Source: Actinostola sp. cb2023
Lineage: Eukaryota; Cnidaria; Anthozoa; Actiniaria; Actinostolidae
Reading direction: 5' to 3'
Length of the DNA: 64,000 nt
Assembly: GCA_033675265.1 (NCBI GenBank)
Contig: JAUJYZ010001545.1
Location: forward strand, 515,001-579,000
Under the pieces are notes generated by a model that did not search any database, was not told the DNA's origin, and saw only the letters and a program-made list of their open reading frames with translations. Shown piece after piece: positions 58,863 to 64,000 of the stretch (positions are counted from its first letter, which is position 1; each line of letters starts with the position of its first letter). The position numbers and the translations under genes are program-made.

Positions 58863-59024
58863 CATTTCCCCCCTAAATGTACCCTACCTAGCTGACTAAG
58901 TTAAGGAAGTTGGCATGCATTGACTCAGTAAAAATGTCTCAGTAAGTTTGAGTGTATTACTGCATATTTATCAGCTTTGAGGAAGACCATTTACGTACCA
59001 ATATATATAGCTGCAGTTTTTCGA

Positions 59025-61070
59025 TCACTCTGTCGGTACAAGTTCTGATAGTTCCTTTTCGACTGCTTCAACGAAAGCTGGGAAGTTTGAGTCAGTCAGA
59101 CAAAGACGTATGAACAGACCTAGACGAGATGTTGGAATATTAGTGCTTTCGTATGCTTTCTGCATATCACTTGGTCTTGATGACTGTGGAAGAGAACAAA
59201 CAATTAGTGTGTGTGGTACGTAATCCATGCATCCATATATCCGTCCATCTATTCATTTATGAATTGATTCATTCAGTTAGTCATTCAGTCAGTCAGGCAT
59301 TCATTCATTCATTCAGACAATCAGCTAGAGTGATTCCAATAAACTTGGGCATACTACCTATACCAATACACACTCGTCTATTAGATACTCACCGCTCTTT
59401 TGTTTTCTTTTGCTCCTAGTTGCATCTAATAAATACTCATAGCTAATTAGTAATGCCCAGGTTTATTGGAATCACTCTAGTATGCCAGTCAGTCAATTAG
59501 TCAATCAACCATGAAAGAAAAGAAAAAAAAAATGAAAGAAAGAGAAAAAAAAAAAAACCTGATCACTCCTTTTTGCTTTCTCTCTTTCTTTAGATTTTCT
59601 TTCTTCCTTTCCTGTTGGTTTGTTATATCTAGTTTCTTTTTTCCAACACCTATCATACTAACAAAAACGATTATGTAAATGTACCTTTCTAGCAATGTCA
59701 GCCAAAGAAGTACCAGTTCCTGTAAGATCAGCAGAAGCGCTGCTAGATTGTGATGAGGGAAAGGATTGGGAATCTTCCATCGGGACTTGTGAATCCTGCT
59801 CTGTAACAGGGACCTCTTTCACACTGAATGATCCAGACATTGTTTTCACAAAGTCACGACAAGATTCAGTGGAAGATTGCGATAACGAAGTTTTGCTGAA
59901 TTTTATACGAAAGCGTCGAGTAGCGTCCTATCGAAAGAACAAACATCAGCTGATCAATCTGGATATGCAAATTCAGTTGAAAGGGGCTTGTCATGAATTC
60001 TGTGGGCGGGTGAAAGGGAGGAGGGGATGAATTCAAAATTTATTAAAATCACCCAAAGGTGATTACCCGCGCTCCACCCCACCCCTGCCACCATTTTTCT
60101 CATTCTTCCCACCAATAAAACTCATATAAAAGTATCATCATATATACCTGATGTTTGTACATAAACAGCACACTGTCACCTTTCACTGCTGCTCTCAACC
60201 ATTTTTCAGACTCAAATAAGGAAAAACTCTCCTGTTATGTATGCAAATGATCATTCAGAAATAATAACAACATATGGTGATGATTGTTGAGGAATGAATG
60301 AAGCCATTAAAGAATAACAAGCAAAAATGAGAAAGAAGAAAAATGGGATGATGAAAGAAATATAAAGGTTCTAATAGATATACAAGTATTTCGCAATGTT
60401 TAGATTTGTTCCAAAAATAACACCTTACATGAATGTGAGTTTGTCCCCCAGAAGTGGAAGAGATCAAAAGATGGTTGGAACCAATGTACGAAACCTGAAG
60501 ATCTGGCGACTTGTCTCTCGAAACTTCCTACATATGTAAGCACACAAAATATAAGCTTAGTATTGCGGTAACATAATTTCTTAGACAAAAACTGAATACT
60601 ATAATAATAGCTTTAGTACCAAAATTGAAAAATATATTCCAAAAAATATATACTGATATATTAGATGTGTATCTTAAAGCTTACATGTACATATTAAACT
60701 AGTAAGATATAAACTAAGTCAGTAAGTGTAAGCTTAGTTGAGGTTATACGAAATTTTATTGACTGCATGACTACACGAACTTTTACTTTTTTTAATATTG
60801 AAGTCATTGCATATTGCCTCTTTAAAAGTTATAAAATGTGCTGTCTTCTTTCATGCAGTCTGTGGTGTTTACGTGGACAGAGCTAATATAATGATGTCGG
60901 TGTAAAACTTTAATTTTACATGGCAACATATTAAGAAATTCTTCACACTACCTGAGTACATGAGTTAAACTCACCTTCCAGTTTGAAGGGTCACGATAGC
61001 TTTGAGCCATGTTTGAGGAAGAAACACATTTTGCAAATCTTTCTAAAGGCCAAGAACGGCAAACAGACAT
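59025..61070 (-). CDS. REC114: REC114-like meiotic double-strand-break protein
   Basis: Five exons, all phase 0: 60975-61070, 60429-60527, 60148-60210, 59685-59927 and 59025-59183, giving 219 residues. The start MSVCRSWPLERFAKCV fits the short N terminus of animal REC114 (Trp-Pro-Leu-x-Arg-Phe). The PH-like region follows: SPDLQVSYIGSNHLLISSTS, SEKWLRAAVKGDSVLFMYKH, DATRRFRIKFSKTSLS and SCRDFVKTM. A Ser/Glu-rich linker comes next (EDSQSFPSSQSSSASADL). The C-terminal helix is FIRLCLTDSNFPAFVEAVEK with ELSEL, the position used by REC114 to hold MEI4. In known animals REC114, MEI4 and IHO1 activate SPO11 cutting on chromosome axes in the germline nucleus. The length is a little below the roughly 260 residues of mammalian REC114. 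I assigned it from recalled family features, not a search. Confidence 0.72.
59327..59480. mobile_element. MITE in REC114 last intron
   Basis: TAGAGTGATTCCAATAAACT with TGGGCAT at the left pairs with GCCCAGG and TTTATTGGAATCACTCTA at the right. It fills much of the intron between the last two exons. Confidence 0.78.
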
Positions 61071-61216
61071 CTCCTATTTCGTATTAGATGTAATTCCTTT
61101 TCCAAACACCGCAAAAATATGTAACAAAGCAAACTTTATGAATAAAGGCGAGCGAATCCTTGTAGTTTCTAAGCTCTGAAAGTGAAAACTAGCCGAGTTA
61201 TTTCTCCGCTCTTTAG

Positions 61217-61229
61217 TTTCCCGCCAAAA
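61217..61229 (-). promoter_or_regulatory. E2F-type site upstream of REC114
   Basis: TTTCCCGCCAAAA at 61217-61229 is a near-palindromic full E2F consensus (minus strand TTTTGGCGGGAAA). It is about 150 bp before the REC114 start, next to a CG-rich run (GACGCGCGCGCGCGTC). Mammalian germline and meiotic genes are kept off in soma through such sites and E2F6. Confidence 0.55.
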
Positions 61230-61634
61230 CTGACGCGCGCGCGCGTCTGCTTTGAAATAGAGTTGGGTACCCTGTGGTACAAGACTTGAAAACTGAGATG
61301 ATGTAAAAAAGGTTTTAAGAAAACACAGTTTGCTTCGAGAAGAAGACACTTACTGTAAAGGTAATTTCAACTGCTAGTGATATCATTATAACATCCGTTT
61401 ATAGATAAAAACAATTGTTCTTAATTTATATATATTTCTATAGTGTAATACGTAGTCTTGTTGCTGTCACGAACTGACGAAGGAAAGTTTCAGGCAACAG
61501 AAATTGGTAGTAGGTAAGTTTGAAAAGCTGTAGACTACATGTAGTTTCAAGGCCGCAAATAATGGCAAAAATGCATTTAGTAAGTGATGCTCGAACATAC
61601 GTTATTTTCATAATCTATCACATATAAATGCACT

Positions 61635-61710
61635 AGCCTCCTTTGCAGACGCTTTTTGAATTTTGTGTCGCGGTTTTCTCCTCCAAAAAGCGTCTGCAAA
61701 GGAGGCTAAT
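61635..61710. mobile_element. hairpin element with direct flanks
   Basis: TAGCCTCCTTTGCAGACGCT with TTTTG pairs exactly with CAAAA and AGCGTCTGCAAAGGAGGCTA. The flanks AATGCAC repeat on both sides, consistent with a short target duplication. Confidence 0.75.
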
Positions 61711-61719
61711 AATGCACTG

Positions 61720-62324
61720 ACTGAACGACAAATATTTTAAGAAATTGGAAACTATGTGGAGGAGAACTGGGTACTGACTCCTTCCGTATTCCCACCATGG
61801 ATCATAAACAAAGAGTCTTTTTACGATCCATGTTCCCACTAATCTTAAAGAATATAAGCATGTTTTCTGATAATTGAATTGTTTAATGATCTATTTTAAT
61901 ACATTGCAGTATATTTGCATACATTTCTATCATTATATAATAATGCCGTTGAATAAATAGATTATAACTATGCACACCTCCGTACATACATGTACATGAC
62001 AACTGTTATTAACGTTGCAGATTTTATAGGTATTCAATCTGCTTTATTCAATAAATACATCCACGAGTAACTGTAACACGTTTTTATATATAATTATACT
62101 GATGATAAGCTAAAAACTCCCAAGTCGAGCACTAGAAGCCTCAATGGTGAGATCATACTTGTACATGGATGTACTTGTTGACATATTGTGCCACAAGCCG
62201 TTCATCAGCAGCAATTGAATGAGTTAATGTATTTTTTGTATGAAAAATCAGGAAATTCAAGACTTTTATGGCCTTTGTCTTTGTTTATTGCAAGTCGATA
62301 TTGTTTCATTCACTGTTAATTTCT
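61720..62324. other. intergenic between the Ig gene 3' end and REC114 upstream region
   Basis: AT-rich with no recognised exon. TTTATT, a minus-strand AATAAA, occurs at several points (near 62040 and 62282) and could serve as poly(A) signals for the Ig gene. Confidence 0.4.
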
Positions 62325-63506
62325 TCATGATTTGTAAATAAGAAAGAACAACAATGATGTACAAAATCCAACCAATAAGACTAGAGACGCTACCGTTCCA
62401 GCTGAGTTGTGCGACGTGGTGGGGACCACGCCCAGCCTTTGATTTTCACTGTTTGAGTCAAGAATGTTCGTTTCAATTGTTGATTTGACATTGTGCTTTG
62501 GATTCCTGGTGGTTGAAGTCCACGATGTTCTTTCTGTTGGCCTTTTTCTGTTTGTTTTTGCTGAAGTAGAATGTGTTGGAAGTTTAGTATTTGGTTTTGA
62601 AGCCGTAGCCGCTACTGTTGTCGGCCATTCCGTTGTCGAGGTTGTTTTATCACTTGTTTTCAGATTTGTTGCCTTCGTGGGTAGTGATACTGTAACGCCG
62701 TTTGTTGTTGTTTCACTTTTTGGAGCTTTCGAATTGTATCTTCCAGTAGTTGTCTGCATGGTATGTGGTTTGGTAGATGGTGCCCGAGTTGTTGTCACTG
62801 GTATAGTAGTTGGTAACTTTGTTGTGTTCATCCGCGGAAAAGGTTTATATGTCGGTAACTTAGCAACGTTGAGATTATAAGAAAATGTTCCTTTACTCAA
62901 ATCGTGCCTGATACGCGAGACAACACAAGTGTACCGACCAGCATCCCCCATTCTTACGTCACGTATTATTAACTTGCTATCCAGCACAGCAATCCTTCCT
63001 CTGTGTACTTGCGATGAAAACTTTATCAGTTTTCCTTTTTTTGAACGAAATTTCCACCTTACTTTGTCTATGTCATCATCAGGAATGTCCACATTGCATG
63101 GCAATACAAGTAACGAACCAACGGAAGAACGAAAGTTTTCGCAGTTGATTTTAAGACTGTATATATAAGTTATTCTGTATTGGTGAGGAACGGACACCGT
63201 GTAGTAGCAATAATACCACATCTTGGCATCTTGTTTTCGCACGTTTTTGATAACCAGCGAACGATTGTGAAACTCATACTTTCGAGGATTATCGGGTATT
63301 TTCTTTCCTGGGGAATTTATATTTATGCGCATTTTCCAGCGATGTTTTGCATTCGCCACATCACTTCCACAAGATAGTATTGCCGTTTCGTGTTTGCAAA
63401 CACCAATTTCATTGAGGCGAACGCTATCGAAAGTGGCCTCCACGGTGTTTTCCCTTATAGCAACAAGCAACAAGGCGATAGCAAAGAACAATCGTTTCGT
63501 AGCCAT
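62325..63506 (-). CDS. two-Ig-domain type I membrane protein with Thr-rich stalk
   Basis: One coding exon, 393 residues, from the ATG at 63506; the longer frame to 63536 starts with TTG. An AG acceptor (TTATGTTACAG) ends at 63541, so a 5' UTR exon lies upstream. Residues 1-27 are a signal peptide (MATKRLFFAIALLLVAI). Ig domain 1 has Cys in ILSCGS, Trp in HRWKM and WYYCYY; domain 2 has LPCNVD, VRWKF and DAGRYTCVV, the standard Asp-x-Gly-x-Tyr-x-Cys motif. About 140 Thr/Ser/Pro/Lys-rich residues follow, a mucin-like stalk. A terminal helix (VASLVLLVGFCTSLLFFLIY) is followed by two residues, so there is no signalling tail. Expected role: cell-surface recognition or adhesion. The build recalls cnidarian allorecognition and lectin receptors, but no specific homology is claimed. 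Confidence 0.85.
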   Translation of the reverse strand: MATKRLFFAIALLLVAIRENTVEATFDSVRLNEIGVCKHETAILSCGSDVANAKHRWKMRININSPGKKIPDNPRKYEFHNRSLVIKNVRKQDAKMWYYCYYTVSVPHQYRITYIYSLKINCENFRSSVGSLLVLPCNVDIPDDDIDKVRWKFRSKKGKLIKFSSQVHRGRIAVLDSKLIIRDVRMGDAGRYTCVVSRIRHDLSKGTFSYNLNVAKLPTYKPFPRMNTTKLPTTIPVTTTRAPSTKPHTMQTTTGRYNSKAPKSETTTNGVTVSLPTKATNLKTSDKTTSTTEWPTTVAATASKPNTKLPTHSTSAKTNRKRPTERTSWTSTTRNPKHNVKSTIETNILDSNSENQRLGVVPTTSHNSAGTVASLVLLVGFCTSLLFFLIYKS

Positions 63507-63540
63507 GGCTCTCGAATTCTTTGACACGTTTGACAATGCC

Positions 63541-64000
63541 CTGTAACATAAAAAGAAAACAACAATGAGAAAAAGGCAACCAAATTTAATAGTAGTGGTA
63601 ATTATTTGTGCGAGTGCAGTTAACGATTACAGTAACTAAGTGTGAGTGATGTTTAAAAATCCTAACAAAATATGTGGGATTTTCAAACGTCACGAGCACT
63701 ATTTCGTTAATTGTACGAGCATATTAATGATTACCGTTTAATAATATAGATGTAAAAGATGGCAAAGCAAGTTACGCATGATTTATGGGAAGCCATTCGA
63801 AGGTCGCTGACTGAAACCATCATTTGCCTCATTTACGCTTTGTACCTTCGGCTATTATCGTCCCACTGATTTTCAGACGAACTGCGTGATAGACCTGGGA
63901 TCGAGTGGCCTTATTTATAATCGCTTAGTACTGAGGGACTGGTGCGAATAGATTTGGGAATTGCTCCCGGTCAGCCTTAGCCGACATATTTTTAAAGGAC
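63541..64000. other. upstream region of the Ig gene
   Basis: Presumed intron and 5' flank of the Ig gene. No second exon or promoter motif could be fixed. Confidence 0.4.

Noticed and set aside
59025..59228. RUN-domain end (FPAFVEAVEKEL)
   Set aside because: Once the four upstream exons were joined, the PH-like region and N terminus fitted REC114 better.
61074..61349. 91-codon minus-strand frame just before REC114
   Set aside because: It overlaps the CG-rich promoter with the E2F site, has no domain and ends 4 bp from the REC114 start.

Overview
This is nuclear DNA from an animal. The genes are split by many GT-AG introns, the base composition is AT-rich, and the products are metazoan (paired-domain factor, class A GPCR, C-type lectin, Ig and MANSC receptors, REC114). 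I read it as a cnidarian, probably an anthozoan, because of the homeodomain-less Pax, the single-exon rhodopsin-like receptor and the very dense foldback MITE content. That placement is inference; a bilaterian with a Poxn-type Pax gene is not excluded.

Six protein-coding genes can be supported. From left to right they are: (1) the 3' exons of a type I membrane C-type lectin with a mucin-like stalk (minus strand, 445-1998); (2) a four-coding-exon Pax gene with a paired domain, no homeodomain and a long Asn/Gly/Met-rich tail (minus, 7345-13475); (3) a 12-exon, 1159-residue type I membrane protein with seven MANSC domains (plus, 30129-39103); (4) an intronless class A GPCR (minus, 48848-49780); (5) a five-exon, 219-residue REC114-like meiotic protein (minus, 59025-61070); (6) a two-Ig-domain receptor with a Thr-rich stalk (minus, 62325-63506). 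Exon phases were checked by hand and are consistent through genes 1, 2, 3 and 5.

Most of the rest is repeats. Tandem arrays include a 91-bp array in the last Pax intron, and 86-, 58-, 11-, 60-, about 35-, 49- and 53-bp arrays further right. Foldback elements include one set whose tips all read TACACCTA, an 801-bp palindrome inserted at a TTAA inside a satellite, and a 4.2-kb TTAA-flanked palindrome carrying smaller insertions. A LINE tail, a pogo-like MITE and a tRNA-like SINE remnant are also present.

The genes do not form one pathway. Three are cell-surface proteins (lectin, MANSC, Ig) with extracellular adhesive domains on stalks; the others are a developmental regulator, a receptor and a meiotic recombination factor. 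The strongest candidates for something new are the seven-MANSC protein, the repeat-invaded Pax gene with a MITE-encoded alternative C terminus, and the TTAA-flanked palindromes.
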